Assembly (NCBI GenBank): GCA_002291945.1 | Contig: DBAZ01000010.1 | Span: 1-50,704 of the forward strand | Source: Tepidimonas sp. UBA997 | GTDB taxonomy: Bacteria; Pseudomonadota; Gammaproteobacteria; Burkholderiales; Burkholderiaceae_C | DNA: 50,704 nt | Reading direction: 5' to 3' | Shown: one piece after another, positions 50,570 through 50,704 of the stretch | How positions within the stretch are numbered: the first letter of the stretch is position 1 | Layout of the letters: each line of letters begins with the position of its first letter | The notes under the pieces: model-generated | The model's database searches: none | The model's input: the letters and a program-made list of their open reading frames with translations, nothing else | Told to the model about the DNA's origin: nothing | Translations under genes and position numbers: made by a program

Positions 50570-50704
50570 TCAAGCGGGGGTGGCTGGTTCGGCTGGCATG
50601 AGCCGCAGGGCGTCTTCGATCGCCTGCGTGCGTGCGGCCGCGATGGCGCGGGCCACCGCCAGACCGGCTTGGCGGGCGTCATGCGCATTGGCCATCACCT
50701 GCGC
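50570..50704 (-). CDS. C-terminal end of an unidentified protein, cut by the window
   Basis: Forty-four codons are open on the minus strand from the window end to TGA at 50570-50572. They encode an Ala-rich helical tail with DARQAGLAVARAIAAARTQAIEDALR followed by a Pro/Ala end. It has coding character, but the family cannot be named. The stop is one base from the DUF2905 stop. Confidence 0.6.
   Translation of the reverse strand, partial: AQVMANAHDARQAGLAVARAIAAARTQAIEDALRLMPAEPATPA

Overview
The window is a GC-rich, densely packed chromosomal segment. The gene content and order (rplM-rpsI-erpA, an S-adenosylhomocysteine riboswitch before ahcY and metF, tyrS-dtd, phoH/ybeY, ruvA/ruvB, ttcA-folB-SDR-midA) suggest a betaproteobacterium of the order Burkholderiales, most likely family Comamonadaceae. 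The genus cannot be fixed from sequence alone. No insertion sequence, prophage, rRNA or CRISPR array was seen. One tRNA (Pro, CGG) is present.

Layout. 1-7.8 kb: housekeeping genes: radA (cut by the window edge), rodA, tldD, a DAHP synthase gene preceded by an aromatic-residue leader peptide and attenuator, mpl, a conserved hypothetical and a TlpA-like thioredoxin. 7.8-21.8 kb: signalling block rich in cyclic-di-GMP proteins: a PAS-GGDEF-EAL protein, an HD-GYP protein, a divergent degenerate HD-GYP homologue, then a BASS-family transporter and a FadD-like ligase, then a three-gene operon of a REC/EAL response regulator, a Tat-type lipoprotein binding protein and a membrane sensor kinase. 21.9-24.2 kb: hipBA kinase toxin-antitoxin module with an evenly spaced operator array, ending at tRNA-Pro. 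24.2-28.6 kb: ispB, then the methyl cycle block (SAH riboswitch, ahcY, tlyA, metF). 28.6-29.4 kb: higBA toxin-antitoxin module. 29.5-38.7 kb: rlmJ, ribosomal proteins L13/S9, erpA, anmK, an M23 peptidase, tyrS, dtd, an Fe-S protein and dbpA. 38.7-45.8 kb: ybeY, a phosphoesterase, phoH, ruvA, a zeta-like toxin pair placed inside the ruvA-ruvB unit, ruvB, a histidine phosphatase, cheV and a DUF4136 lipoprotein. 45.8-50.7 kb: ttcA, an AAA ATPase that looks like an insertion, folB, an SDR, midA, a DUF2905 membrane protein and the tail of one more gene.

How the parts work together. Envelope growth and recycling (rodA, mpl, anmK, M23 peptidase) recur through the window. The methyl cycle genes appear to be co-regulated through SAH sensing. 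The most notable features are: (1) an apparent transcription attenuator with a Phe/Tyr/Trp-rich leader peptide before the DAHP synthase gene; (2) three 17-bp TTTC-N9-GAAA operators, plus a half site, spaced about 50 bp apart before hipBA; (3) a zeta-type toxin with a small putative antitoxin between ruvA and ruvB, joined by 4-base overlaps; (4) the binding protein / sensor kinase / c-di-GMP phosphodiesterase operon, and the nearby pair of an intact and a degenerate HD-GYP protein. All functional calls come from reading motifs and gene order. No database search was run.
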